Assembly: GCF_018860765.1 (NCBI RefSeq)
Contig: NZ_JAHKPV010000019.1
Span: forward strand, 501,972 to 565,971
DNA from: Marinobacter salexigens
GTDB lineage: Bacteria; Pseudomonadota; Gammaproteobacteria; Pseudomonadales; Oleiphilaceae
Direction: 5' to 3'
Length of the DNA: 64,000 nucleotides
Below, in pieces: positions 10,687-22,705 of the stretch. A program made the translations under genes and the position numbers. Under the pieces are notes generated by a model. That model ran no database searches. It had not been told where the DNA came from and was given only the letters and a program-made list of their open reading frames with translations. Each line of letters opens with the position of its first letter. The stretch's first letter is position 1.

Positions 10687-10697
10687 ATCCGGAATCT
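10672..10697. terminator. Hairpin across the chemoreceptor stop codon
   Basis: AGATTCCGG (10672-10680) pairs perfectly with CCGGAATCT (10689-10697), enclosing the end of the chemoreceptor gene. It lies between two convergent genes, which suits a shared transcription barrier, but there is no T-run on either side. Confidence 0.4.
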
Positions 10698-10718
10698 ACC
10701 ATGTCAGGAGGCAGAAAC

Positions 10719-11300
10719 TTACTGACGAACACCTTCAACCGAGATAGTAATCTCTACAGTTTCGGAAGCCTTTCCGAGGCTTGCAGGAATGCCAAAGTCC
10801 TCAAGGCGCAATTCCGTCTCAGCCTCGAATCCCATGCGGTAGCCGCCCCAGGGATCTTTACCGTGGCCTAGCATTTCCACATCCAACGTAATCTCGCGGG
10901 TTACACCGTGCAGTGTGAAATCACCTACGATATCCGCTTCACCTTCATCATCAACAACTACACGCTTACTTTTAAAGCTCGCTTCGGGAAACTCACCAAC
11001 GTTCAGAAAGTCCTTACTACGAATGTGCTTATCCCGCTCAGCATGGTTGGAGTCCACACTGGAGGTATCAATGGTTACGGATACCGAACTGTTTTCAGGT
11101 TTTTTTGCATCGTAAACAAACTGACCATCAAAATCGTTAAAACGTCCATAAAGCCAACTGTAACCCAAGTGAGAAATTTTGAAGGTGATAAACTGGTGGG
11201 CACCCTCTTTGTCAAATGCATAGGTTCCACTGTGTTCGTCGGCTTGAACACTTCCTATCAGCGCCACAGAAACGGCAGATGCAAGCAATAATTTCTTCAT
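10719..11300 (-). CDS. YceI-family periplasmic lipid-binding protein
   Basis: A 193-residue exported protein with a clear signal peptide (MKKLLLASAVSVALIG...VQA, cleavage before DEHSG). The mature part has YceI family features: GTYAFDKEGAHQFITFKI, NDFDGQFVYD, KHIRSKDFLNV, PEASFKS and GDFTLHGVTREITLDVE. YceI proteins form lipocalin-like barrels that bind polyisoprenoid or ubiquinone-like lipids. Start at the ATG with GAGGAGAG four bases upstream, which removes 34 upstream codons that do not look like a signal peptide. It follows a cytochrome b561 gene with a 52-base gap, the common yceJ-yceI pairing, so the two probably form one operon that handles quinone electrons at the inner membrane. Confidence 0.92.
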   Translation of the reverse strand: MKKLLLASAVSVALIGSVQADEHSGTYAFDKEGAHQFITFKISHLGYSWLYGRFNDFDGQFVYDAKKPENSSVSVTIDTSSVDSNHAERDKHIRSKDFLNVGEFPEASFKSKRVVVDDEGEADIVGDFTLHGVTREITLDVEMLGHGKDPWGGYRMGFEAETELRLEDFGIPASLGKASETVEITISVEGVRQ

Positions 11301-11352
11301 AACACTCTCCTCTAAGTAGATAAACGCGCTGTTAAACACAGCGCTGTACGAA

Positions 11353-11913
11353 TCAATCATTTCGCCGTGCAGGAACCAACATCCGGCCAAGGGTTTCATC
11401 ACGATCGAAGAAATGGTGCTTCAACGCACCTGCAGCATGGACAGCCACAAGAGCAATTAGTGCCCATGTACTCCAGTAATGCACCAGACCAGCGGTATCT
11501 TCAAGCCCTTTGATTTGGCCAGTGACCGATGGTACGTCGAACCAGCCAAATACACTTATGGACGACCCGTCGGCGGTTGAGATTAAGTAACCACTCACCA
11601 TCGCCGTAAAAACCAAGACATATAGCAGCATGTGAGCAATCCGGGCGATCAACACCTCCCAGCGTTTGTGTGCGGCAATAGGCTTCGGTAAAGATGAAGC
11701 CAACCGCCACAGAAGTCGAAAAATCATTAGCCCGAATAACAAAATACCAATGCTACGATGAATATCCGGAGCACGCCGGTACCAGTCATCGTAGTAAGAC
11801 AAGTCCACCATCCAAAAGCCGAGGGCAAACAGGCCTATCACGGCAAACGCTACGATCCAGTGAAGCAGGATCGCCAACAAGCCATAGCTGGCAGGGGTAT
11901 TGTTTACTTGCAT
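11353..11913 (-). CDS. Cytochrome b561 family protein (YceJ-like)
   Basis: A 186-residue inner-membrane protein with four predicted helices: about 10-32, 50-68, 88-110 and 145-165. Candidate haem-ligating histidines lie in helix 1 (ILLHWIVA), helix 2 (PDIHRSIG), helix 3 (RIAHMLLY) and helix 4 (VALVAVHAAGALKHHF). Members of this family carry b haems and pass electrons between quinol and periplasmic or membrane acceptors; YceJ-type proteins accompany YceI. It is transcribed ahead of yceI. The ribosome site is weak, but the ATG gives a typical N-terminus (NTPASYGLLAILLHW). Confidence 0.9.
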   Translation of the reverse strand: MQVNNTPASYGLLAILLHWIVAFAVIGLFALGFWMVDLSYYDDWYRRAPDIHRSIGILLFGLMIFRLLWRLASSLPKPIAAHKRWEVLIARIAHMLLYVLVFTAMVSGYLISTADGSSISVFGWFDVPSVTGQIKGLEDTAGLVHYWSTWALIALVAVHAAGALKHHFFDRDETLGRMLVPARRND

Positions 11914-12162
11914 AGCAATTTAGGCCTCATATTCAGGTCCGCAATTTGAACTGTATTGAGTATAAAAAGCCGCACGTTTAAAAGAAATCGGAATGTTTTG
12001 CCTTCCACCGTCAAAATTTTTGACCATGATAGCGTGACGATCGAAATGGCTTGACTTTGGTCTCATTCGGGTTGTACGGATTGTCGATTTTTATTAACCC
12101 GGTAGACTTTCTCTATGATTAAAGCGCCCCGTCGGGGGCCTCATTGAACGAGAGGACAGGAC

Positions 12163-12210
12163 ATGGAACTTGAATTCGACGAATCCGTTGTAATCCCAAG
12201 CAACAATTGA
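12163..12210 (+). CDS. Possible 15-residue peptide (short ORF)
   Basis: ATG with GAGAGGACA upstream, encoding MELEFDESVVIPSNN and then TGA. The peptide is acidic and has no recognised family. It may be a leader peptide, a remnant of a longer gene, or chance. The hairpin immediately downstream makes a short transcription unit plausible. Confidence 0.25.
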   Translation: MELEFDESVVIPSNN

Positions 12211-12219
12211 TTATGTGGT

Positions 12220-12255
12220 AGCTCTCTGTGAAACCCTTTTCACGCACAGAGAGCT
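12220..12255 (+). terminator. Perfect 11-bp hairpin, possible terminator of a short transcript
   Basis: AGCTCTCTGTG (12220-12230) pairs perfectly with CACAGAGAGCT (12245-12255). It is followed by GCCAAATTTT, a delayed and weak T-run. It lies between the short ORF and the 3' end of the convergent permease gene. Confidence 0.4.
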
Positions 12256-12312
12256 GCCAAATTTTAGCTACGCAGTAAACGAACTGGCCGATAATACTCA
12301 CCGCTATGGCGT

Positions 12313-14088
12313 TCAGCCTGGGCTAATTCCGTACACCGTCGCAATTACCGTAACCGATACCAGCCCAACGAACACGTTCATTGGCAAGCCAACGCGCACG
12401 AAATCCCAAAAGCGATAGCCTCCCGGGCCAAATACCATCATGTTGGTTTGGTACCCCAGCGGCGTGGCGAAACTGGCCGATGCGGCCATCATTACCGCAA
12501 TCACGAAAGGTTCAGCCGCAACCCCCATGGCGCTGGTCATCGATAACACAACAGGAATCACCAGCACAGCTGCCGCGTTGTTGGTAATCACCTCTGTCAG
12601 CACAGACACGGAAAAATAGACGAGAAACAGAGCCAGTAAAACATGGCCCTTGCTTAGGCCGAGAATAACGCCAGCAACATAACTGGCCGCCCCCGTTTCC
12701 TCTAGGGCCGCGCCCAGAGCGAACGAAGCCGCGATCGTGAGCACCACTGGCACATCCACTGACTTCTGCGCCTGACCTACGGAACAACAACCGCTCAGAA
12801 TCATCAAGGCGGCGCCTAGCAAGGCAGCGTTTAGCATGCTGAGCACACCACAAGCCGCCAGCCCCACCAGAACAATCAAGATGCCCCAAGACAGCCACGC
12901 GCGATCGTGCCTCGGAGCCTCGGTTTCCAGATCATTTATAAGCAGGAAATCTTTGTTGTAACGTTGACGACTTACAAACGCGGGGCGCGCTTCTAGCAAC
13001 AACACATCACCAGGCTTTAGGCGAATATTACCCAGATTTCCAGATACCCGGGCACCGCCACGGGCAACGGCCAAAACAACCGCCCCGTAACGTTCCCGGA
13101 ACCGAGCATCACGAATGGTCAGCCCCAAGACCTCAGACTGGGGAGACAGCGCAGCTTCCATCAAACAACGCTCCGCGCGGTGCTGACTCAAGCTGGGCTC
13201 ATCTGCGTGCACAGATGGCACAATGCCATTTATTCGTAGAAGATCTGAAATAGCCTGAGTATCTCCGGCAAATACCAGCCGATCGCTGCCGCACAGGCGT
13301 TCTTCAGAAGGCACAGCCGTGACCACGCTGCCATCACGCTCGATCTCTACCAGGTACAGTCGCTCCAACTCTCTTAGGCCGGCCTCACCCACGGTTTTAC
13401 CGACCAAAGGCCCATCAACCGCAACCGCAACCTCCAGAGTGAACTCTCTCATTGATCCAAACTTATGCCTATCTTCCCGATTTGGAAGTGCACGGGGCAT
13501 AAACAGCAGTATTGCGGCGATACCCAGAATGGCCACCGGCAGACCAACGGCCGTAATAGAGAAAATGGAAAGCCCGGTATCGCCAGTCAATTGCTCGTAC
13601 TGGCCATTAACAACCAAATTGGTGCTGCTGCCTATCATGGTCAGCGTGCCACCGAGAATGGCGGAATAGCTAAGAGGGATCATCAGCTTTGATGGGGCAA
13701 TACCTATCTTCCGGGACCAGGCATGGATCGCCGGAATCATGGTCGCCACAACGGGGGTGTTATTGAGAAAACCGCTCAACAATGCTACCGGAAGAGTAAT
13801 GCGCGCTTGCGCCGAGCGAACGGTTTTGGGGTTTCTCAGCAAGTGCCTGACCAGCAAATCGACGCCACCGGAATGGTGAATGCCTGCCGCCACTACAAAC
13901 AAGGCTACAACAGTAATTAGCCCGGTATTCGAAAAACCCGACAGGGCTTGGTCGGCTGAAACGATGCCACTGGCACTGAGCACAACCATCACACCCATCA
14001 GAACCAAATGGGGCGCATAACGCCCTGAGCTCATGAGTATAAGCGCGACGCCCGCCAGACCCAGCGCAAACCATCCTTGCCAGTCCAT
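12313..14088 (-). CDS. SLC13-family permease with two central RCK_C domains
   Basis: A 591-residue inner-membrane transporter. Hydrophobic helices fill the N-terminal ~200 and C-terminal ~200 residues. The cytoplasmic middle (about 210-380) has two RCK_C/TrkA_C-like modules (LEVAVAVDGPLVGKTVGEAGLRE; LGLTIRDARFRERYGAVVLAVARG). Conserved motifs include LLSGFLNNTPVVATMIP, IPLSYSAILGGTLTMIGSSTNL and the matching second-half LTEVITNNAAAVLVIPV, the paired NTP hairpins of SLC13/DASS carriers. The substrate is not predictable; related proteins carry sulfate, dicarboxylates or other anions with Na+. It stands alone: parE lies upstream in the same direction with a 115-base gap. Confidence 0.87.
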   Translation of the reverse strand: MDWQGWFALGLAGVALILMSSGRYAPHLVLMGVMVVLSASGIVSADQALSGFSNTGLITVVALFVVAAGIHHSGGVDLLVRHLLRNPKTVRSAQARITLPVALLSGFLNNTPVVATMIPAIHAWSRKIGIAPSKLMIPLSYSAILGGTLTMIGSSTNLVVNGQYEQLTGDTGLSIFSITAVGLPVAILGIAAILLFMPRALPNREDRHKFGSMREFTLEVAVAVDGPLVGKTVGEAGLRELERLYLVEIERDGSVVTAVPSEERLCGSDRLVFAGDTQAISDLLRINGIVPSVHADEPSLSQHRAERCLMEAALSPQSEVLGLTIRDARFRERYGAVVLAVARGGARVSGNLGNIRLKPGDVLLLEARPAFVSRQRYNKDFLLINDLETEAPRHDRAWLSWGILIVLVGLAACGVLSMLNAALLGAALMILSGCCSVGQAQKSVDVPVVLTIAASFALGAALEETGAASYVAGVILGLSKGHVLLALFLVYFSVSVLTEVITNNAAAVLVIPVVLSMTSAMGVAAEPFVIAVMMAASASFATPLGYQTNMMVFGPGGYRFWDFVRVGLPMNVFVGLVSVTVIATVYGISPG

Positions 14089-14142
14089 TTACGGCTCTTC
14101 CCGATCAGAAAACCGGCAGGATAACGAGTTTGCGGAAGACTT

Positions 14143-14165
14143 AAAAAGAATAACGTATTCTTTTT
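14143..14165. terminator. AT-rich inverted repeat between parE and the SLC13 permease
   Basis: AAAAAGAATA (14143-14152) pairs perfectly with TATTCTTTTT (14156-14165) around ACG. In the direction of parE transcription it ends in T5, so it could act as a weak terminator; it could equally be an operator for the permease gene that starts 55 bases further on. Confidence 0.4.
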
Positions 14166-14203
14166 ATATGACCAAAAAGAATAAGCCGAGAAATAGAAGA
14201 ATG

Positions 14204-16690
<2,487 letters not shown>

Positions 16691-16694
<4 letters not shown>

Positions 16695-19396
16695 CGCTCT
16701 GCTCCAATCAGTTTGGGGGCGGGCTCATGGCCAGAACCGCTCTCTATTTGCTCTGGCAGAAGCTTATAGCCTCTAAACCCGGGGCGGGGCAATACATTGG
16801 GTGTCGCCGCCGAAATGGATGGGCGCGAATAGCTGGTTGTCATTTCTATACCTGTAAGCGATTGCCCCGGGCTGATGGTGATTTCCTGCCTGAGACCTGT
16901 CACCGGGTATTCCGCACAGGCTTCCCCCGCATGGCAAATCAACCCATCGTTATCCAGATCAGACCCGGCCACCAAAATATAGTTACCGGGCGGAACCTCA
17001 TTGAGAGTTTGCGGCTCAACGCCATCATCAGGTGCAAAAGAAAACCGGTATTGCCCGTTATCAACCACCGCCGTCGTCTGGGCAACCGTAGTGTAAAAGT
17101 CACCTTCCGACTCGGGATCAACCAATAAAACAAAGTGTCTGCCTGCATCACGAGCTTGCTGGTCCGTTACCCTCTGGCCTATCACCGGGATTTCAAGCCT
17201 GCGTAACCTGTCGCTTCTGTATTCCACAACAATCGGTGCCCGTGTCGATATCCCAGCTTCCAGCGCTTCCGGACGCAATGTTAGGGAAAGGGTAAACTCG
17301 GTTCCGGTTGCCCCACTGGCAGGCGCAGAATCCAAACGCACCCAAGGTGCATTTACAGAGACAGACTCAATAGTTACAAGGCCCGGGTCACTGCCATAAA
17401 CGCTCAAGGTCACGCTTGCGGAAGAAGCCCCCTCCGACGACAAGCTTACAATGGCGGGGGACGATGCCAACAAATTGGGCACCACCGCCGTAGAGGCCGC
17501 CAAAGTGGATTTACCCGCATCGAGAAGACCCCAACCCCGATCTGCGGTTTTAGAGCAGATTTCACGGCCACAATCCTGAAAGGTCAAGTCTCCAGCCATT
17601 AGCATGGCTCTCAGCGTGCCATGATCCAGAGCCGGATTGAGGCTCTTCATCAAAGCAAAAACCGCCGAGACATGCGGGGCCGCCATAGAGGTCCCTTGCA
17701 AGCCTATGTAGGTTTCTTTCAGGGTGCCATTTATCAAGCTGGCGCTGGTGCTGCTGACCAAGTCACTGCGCCCGTCAGCGTTACCATCACGGCTGGCATC
17801 GCCGCCAGGTGCCGCCAAATCGATCCAGCTGCCGGAGTTCGAATAGGCCGACAGCTCACCTGCCCCATCAACAGCGCTTACAGAAAACACTTGATCATAG
17901 GCCGCTGGATAGGAGGCAAGCGTAGACGCAGAATTTCCCGCCGCCGCGACAAATACCACACCTCTACTTACACCATCATCAATGGCCTCACTCAACTGCG
18001 ACTGAAAAGGAAGCCCGCCCAAGCTCAGGTTAACGATATCCGCACGGGGGCTGTCACCTACAGGGCCAGCAACCCAGCGCAAAGCCGCCAACAAATCCGC
18101 AGACGAACCTGTGCCACCTTCGCCCAGAACCCGTACAGGAAGCAGCGAGGCGTTGTATGCAATACCGGCGCCGCCCGCACCATTTACCGCAGCGGCAATG
18201 GTGCCTGCCACATGGGTACCATGATAAACACTGGTGCCAACTGCGTTTCCTGGGTCCGAAGGGTTATTATCCCGCCCAGCAGGCAGGTCAAAGTCATTAT
18301 CAAACCCTGCAGACACGAAATCCGCACCACCAACAACGTTTGCATCCAACTCGCTGTGCCAGTTACCCGGCTCGCCGTACAATCCCGTGTCCATCACTGC
18401 GACGGTCACACCAGCACCGCCATCACTGGCTAGTTGCCAGGCGGTTGGGGCGTTCACCAACTCATAGTGCCACTGCTGCCCTACGGATAGATGGTTATAT
18501 AGCGGCTCATTCAGGGGCGTTGTGTTCATCGCCTTCATTTTGTAGTTGGGTGTAGCCGCGGCCACGTCCGCACGCTTGCTCAGGGCCCGAACCCACTCAA
18601 GAGTCGAGTCTTGTGGTTGCAAGCCATTACTACGCAACGCCTGAGCCGGGGCTTGAACCAGCCAAACACCCGGCGACAGCTCTTTTTTGGGCTCCATGCC
18701 TTCCCGTGGCCCAAACGAGTATTGGGACATCTGGCTCACCCCCTGCTTAAACTCAACGATGGCCTCGGAATCAACAAAATCGTGATCTGGCCATTCAAAA
18801 CCAGCCGATAAAGCACTGCCTGCCGTGGACGTCGATAGAATATACAGCATAGGCTCAAAACCGGTCGCCTCAACAGCCAAGCTGTAAGAGCCTGCAGGCT
18901 CGGTTTCCGGTAGTGAAATCTGGACCGGGTCCGATTGGTTACCCGTAGACTCGGTGGCAATAAGACGATTACCTATGAAAAGAGATAATCTCAGCGGTGA
19001 TGGGCCCTCGCTGGTAGAGAACGGCTGAAGGGAAATACTCTGCCCTGAATGTAAGGGCAAAGTGAAAATATCAACAGAGTCTGCAGAGTACACATTCCCA
19101 AGCCCATCGCCCGCGCCGGAATAAACTCCGAACATAGGACTAACATAACCCGCAAGAACAAATTCCGGAGGCAGAAGTTGCGCATCAGACTCGGGAGAGG
19201 CACCCAATGCCAACGTTTCTCCATCGTCAGCATCTACCCGGGTTCCGGCTTCAATAGCGATACTACCCGATAGCGCAACATCACCTGGTGTTAGCTCAAT
19301 GCTTCCAGAACTTCCGTCACAACCCCAAAGAGCCCCTGTCAACCCCGCCAGAATTGAACACTTTAAAAACGTCGCTGCCATTGCGTGAGCAGGCAT
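16691..19396 (-). CDS. Subtilisin-family (S8) serine protease lipoprotein
   Basis: A 901-residue exported protease. The signal peptide ends in LWGC, so it is probably lipid-anchored at Cys 26. Residues ~85-190 resemble a pre-peptidase C-terminal (PPC) beta domain; ~205-290 look like an inhibitor-type propeptide (DSEAIVEFKQGVS). The catalytic domain at ~300-635 has Asp (VAVMDTGLYG, about 336), His (HGTHVAGTIA, about 392), the oxyanion Asn (AAAGNSA) and Ser (GLQGTSMAAPHV, about 570), so it should be active. A C-terminal beta region of ~260 residues has an EF-hand-like DLDNDGL. ATG at 19396 fits AGGGG nine bases upstream; a GTG six bases further up is less likely. It forms a coupled pair with the PrcB-like gene. 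Confidence 0.9.
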
Positions 19397-19494
19397 TCGC
19401 ACTAGCCCCTGTTTTGATGTGCCAACAAGTATACGCTACACGGCCCTTCCCAGATGCCGAGAGCTGCTTAATCACTCTGGCATGATTCTACACA

Positions 19495-19533
19495 AATAAA
19501 AAAGCCGCCTTAGAAAACTTTCCGAAGGCGGCT
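19495..19533 (-). terminator. Rho-independent terminator after the TRAP permease gene
   Basis: On the minus strand AGCCGCCTT pairs with AAGGCGGCT, followed by a run of six T. It sits 20 bases past the permease stop and ends the TRAP operon. Confidence 0.9.
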
Positions 19534-19553
19534 CTGACATCTCACGGTAAAAC

Positions 19554-21605
19554 TCAAGTCGCGTAGAACAACATAGGCACGAAGGCGACCAGCAGCAAGG
19601 TTGGCCCCATAACCGCAATAGGTAACAGGAGCCGCTCGTAGCGATGCCAGAAGGAGCCAACACGTTCAGCCGCCAGCACTTCGTTCTCTCCAACCACCTG
19701 CCGGGTAAGGAGATGGTTCAACGCCACAGGCGGGCTGAGGTAACCCAGCTCAAACGCTACCAAGCAAACAATCCAGAAATGCAAAGGATCAATACCCAGT
19801 TGAATAGCTGGCTGTGCCACGGTTGCCGACACCAGTATGACTGCGCCAAACGGATCCATAACCATACCGATAACCGTCAACATGAGCACGATCACAAACA
19901 TCGCAAGCCAGGGACTGGTTAGATGCTCAGGGAAAAGCGCGTGAACAATCTCAGAACGTTCAAGAATACCCCCTAAACAAATCGAAAAACCGATCAATGC
20001 CAGCAAAGCACCAATATGCACGGCCGAATCGCTGGCTGCAGTGCAGCTTCGGCCCCAGAAGGCTTGGGTGCGAGTTTCGTTGTCTCCGCGGCTGCTACTA
20101 TTGGCATCGAGAAACACGAGAGCAAGCATGACCAAAGGCAGGATCAAGGGGGCACTGTATTCGTTGAAAGACAGGCCAAGCACAAAGTAGATAACAAATA
20201 TAACCGCCGCAGCCACCGCCACGTATGGCAGCAGGGGTTTGAGTTGTTGCAGCGATGCGTTGAAAGCACCCGGAGCCGGTCGTGGCCGCCAGTTGCCTTC
20301 CGTTTTACATACGATGATCGAGAACAGGGTGGCCGACATAATGAACACCCAAAAGCCCCAACCATACATTTCAGTGGTCGTGACTTCCTTGTTCAAAGCT
20401 GCGACAACCACAATCAACAAGCAGGGGTTCAAAACAACACCGAGACTCCCCGACATCGCCGTTGTCGCCAACGCCAGCTGCCGCCCAGCCCCTGCCCTAC
20501 GCAACTCATCGTAGACCACGCCGCCGACAGCAAGAATGAAAATACCGGAGGCACCGGTAAACGCCGTGGGAAAAGCTGTCGCAAAGATAATCACAGAGGC
20601 CAGCATGGGGGCAGGCAAGTTATAGGGCTTGATGACGTTCAGCAATAACTCTGGCAAGCGGGTCTGTTTAAGAACCATGCCCACCAGAACATAGAGCCCG
20701 ATGTTGATAAACATCGACGACAGGTTGGACATCATGCCGAAGTAAATAGCCAGCCCTGATGCGTAGCCATCAACAAAGAAAAAGTAGGTCATGGCTATCA
20801 GGCCCATGGTGCAATACAGCGGCAACACCAAACCCGAAGACAGGGCTAGCCCGCCAGGCTTTATATGCTTGGGCACGTAAAGAAAACGAAAGGCGTTGAT
20901 CACAATGAACAAGCCGAACACACCTGTCCAAGCATACTGAAGTATGACTGTAGATTCGGCCCCGGGCGAGCTTGCCAACCGGCCCAAATAAGCATTCATC
21001 GAGAAGACCATCATGCCATTAACCGCAAACTGCACCGCCTGACTCAAGCGCCACTCTGACCGATTTCTGGGCAGCCGCAGTGCAATATGGTCGGCATCCA
21101 TAGCTGCCACCGCCGCCGCCATCGCGAAGATTGCGATAAACAGGTACTTGGTTAACTCAATGTTCTCCAGCAGAAACGCCGCCAATCCTTGCTCAACGGT
21201 CTTGAAAGCGCCCAGCGCAGGCGTGGCATGTTCAAGGTTGTTCTGATAGGCAGCATGTTGGTCCGCGCACAGGACAAGGTTTCGTTCTAGCGAGGTGCGA
21301 ATGGCGTTGGGGTTCGGTGGGGAATCAAACAGATCGTCCGGGTCCGGCTTATAGGCCTCCACCCTCTTGCGAACTTCTGCATCCACATTCATCTCCAACC
21401 GACACGACGGCTCTGTGGCATCTGGATTCAGCAGATAATAGTTCGGCCATGTTTGCTCACCAATCCAAAGCAAGCGAGAGTGAAGCGAGTTACCCATACC
21501 GAGGAGCAGGGTAAAAAACAGCAGCAACAACAGAATAGCTCCATGCATTTTATGCACGGGGTAAAGGGCTCTTGCGGCCGGTGCAGTTATGGCTTGCCAG
21601 TTCAT
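19554..21605 (-). CDS. TRAP transporter fused small/large permease
   Basis: A 683-residue membrane protein, much longer than a usual DctM large subunit (about 430). The N-terminal ~270 residues add one helix (LLLLLFFTLLLGMGN), a ~110-residue periplasmic loop with two Cys (EPSCRLEM, LVLCADQ) and about four helices resembling a DctQ small subunit. The remainder is DctM-like, with TAFPTAFTGASGIFILAVGG, TAMSGSLGVVLNPCLLIV, MVMDPFGAVILVSATVAQP and ELGYLSPPVALNHLL. Together with the receptor gene 15 bases upstream it should form a sodium-driven TRAP importer. The substrate is unknown. The Q-M fusion and the neighbouring lipoprotein suggest the TPR-protein-associated TRAP (TPAT) variant. Confidence 0.85.
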   Translation of the reverse strand: MNWQAITAPAARALYPVHKMHGAILLLLLFFTLLLGMGNSLHSRLLWIGEQTWPNYYLLNPDATEPSCRLEMNVDAEVRKRVEAYKPDPDDLFDSPPNPNAIRTSLERNLVLCADQHAAYQNNLEHATPALGAFKTVEQGLAAFLLENIELTKYLFIAIFAMAAAVAAMDADHIALRLPRNRSEWRLSQAVQFAVNGMMVFSMNAYLGRLASSPGAESTVILQYAWTGVFGLFIVINAFRFLYVPKHIKPGGLALSSGLVLPLYCTMGLIAMTYFFFVDGYASGLAIYFGMMSNLSSMFINIGLYVLVGMVLKQTRLPELLLNVIKPYNLPAPMLASVIIFATAFPTAFTGASGIFILAVGGVVYDELRRAGAGRQLALATTAMSGSLGVVLNPCLLIVVVAALNKEVTTTEMYGWGFWVFIMSATLFSIIVCKTEGNWRPRPAPGAFNASLQQLKPLLPYVAVAAAVIFVIYFVLGLSFNEYSAPLILPLVMLALVFLDANSSSRGDNETRTQAFWGRSCTAASDSAVHIGALLALIGFSICLGGILERSEIVHALFPEHLTSPWLAMFVIVLMLTVIGMVMDPFGAVILVSATVAQPAIQLGIDPLHFWIVCLVAFELGYLSPPVALNHLLTRQVVGENEVLAAERVGSFWHRYERLLLPIAVMGPTLLLVAFVPMLFYAT

Positions 21606-21620
21606 GGGTAATCCGCCCTA

Positions 21621-22631
21621 TTATTCCCGGTTTTCCGAGGTACACTCCGACGCTGACGGGTTACTGGCACAGCGAATTTTACTCAGCAGGCTCAGCATTT
21701 TCGGGTGGTAAACATCAGGTGCTCCGTTTAGGCCGTCACGCATTTCAATGCGGTTCTGACGGAACATTTCCTGATACCCCTGAATGTCTTTCTCTGGAAT
21801 GCGAATCCACTTTTCTTCCGAAATTGCCGCCTCCTGATTGCTAATCAGGTTCATTGCCTGCGGGTACATATCCCAGGCTACTTGTCGAGAAGCTTGGGCG
21901 GTTTTGTCGTCCAGAACGCCTTCGCGGGCGATCACCTGAATAGTAAGCTGGGCCAAGGGGTAGTCCACGATACCGCCGGACTCCCCAATACCCTTGTAGA
22001 GTTCGAGTGCTTCATAAGCGAATGCCGGTGCGTAAGCGGTATCTACGGAACCGTTATTAAACTTGCCAGCAAAGTTGGTGATGTCTGAGGGCACCACGGT
22101 TGCCTTAACAAAGTTCACCATGTGAATGGCGTCTTTCTGGTAGTCCAAGGTCGCCATCCTCTTGCCCGCTAAATCGCCCGCAGTATCCATGCTGCGGTCG
22201 TTAACAAACAGATACCCGGCGCCAGCTGGCACAATACCCAGCACTTCATAACCATCCTGTTTCATAAGCGGTGCAGCCTTGGCTTGCGCCAAAGTCGCTA
22301 GAAGCGTTTTAAGGTCATCATAAGTAGGGAGCGCACCAACGGCACTAACGGTTCCCGTAAAACGATTAAAAGGTCTGGTGCGAAGGTCTGTCGCAGCAAC
22401 GGCATCACATTGGCCCGCGTTGAAGTCACCTACTGCAACACCTTCATCGGTGTAGGGCTTCAGATCATAGTCCACACCGTGAGATTTCATCTCTAGGGCG
22501 TAGTCCTTAACCATGTTGAACATGTCACCGTTTGCGCCAATGACATCAAAGACGCACATTTTTACGGTTTGTGCTGAAGCCAAGGGCGCTATGGCAGCGA
22601 GAGTCAAGGCGGTAAGGGATTTACGGATCAT
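21621..22631 (-). CDS. Periplasmic solute-binding protein of the TRAP system
   Basis: A 336-residue secreted protein; signal peptide to about residue 20 (LTLAAIAPLASAQ). The mature part resembles a DctP-like receptor of the putative solute-binding group: VKMCVFDVIGANGDMFNMVKDY, a GQCDAVAATDLRTR segment in place of the usual arginine site, and DLAGKRMATLDYQ. Four Cys (VKMCVFD, GQCDA, IRCASN, SECTS) could form disulfides. A perfect GGAGG lies five bases before the ATG. It is transcribed between the lipoprotein and the permease, so it should deliver substrate to that permease. No ligand can be named. Confidence 0.78.
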   Translation of the reverse strand: MIRKSLTALTLAAIAPLASAQTVKMCVFDVIGANGDMFNMVKDYALEMKSHGVDYDLKPYTDEGVAVGDFNAGQCDAVAATDLRTRPFNRFTGTVSAVGALPTYDDLKTLLATLAQAKAAPLMKQDGYEVLGIVPAGAGYLFVNDRSMDTAGDLAGKRMATLDYQKDAIHMVNFVKATVVPSDITNFAGKFNNGSVDTAYAPAFAYEALELYKGIGESGGIVDYPLAQLTIQVIAREGVLDDKTAQASRQVAWDMYPQAMNLISNQEAAISEEKWIRIPEKDIQGYQEMFRQNRIEMRDGLNGAPDVYHPKMLSLLSKIRCASNPSASECTSENRE

Positions 22632-22705
22632 AACGACCTCCTAATCATTCTTGTGTTTGTATTGAGTTTATTAGGCGGCCGAATACCGCCACCGGCGCTA
22701 ACCAA

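Larger units (their letters stand above)
11914..12312. other. 399-base intergenic stretch with a possible small gene and hairpins
   Basis: No long coding frame. It holds a 16-codon frame with a good ribosome site (12163-12210), a strong hairpin ten bases after it (12220-12255) and a GC-rich hairpin before it (GCCCC/GGGGC near 12126-12138). The part nearest the cytochrome gene is AT-rich and could hold its promoter. See the separate entries. Confidence 0.5.

Noticed and set aside
17621..18433. Plus-strand open frame of 270 codons
   Set aside because: It lies wholly antisense within the S8 protease gene, whose catalytic motifs are clear, and its translation is low in hydrophobic order and rich in Arg/Thr, typical of a shadow frame.
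20016..20648. Plus-strand open frame of 210 codons
   Set aside because: Antisense to the TRAP permease; the translation is His/Arg/Gln-rich with no recognisable fold, as expected for the complement of membrane-helix codons.
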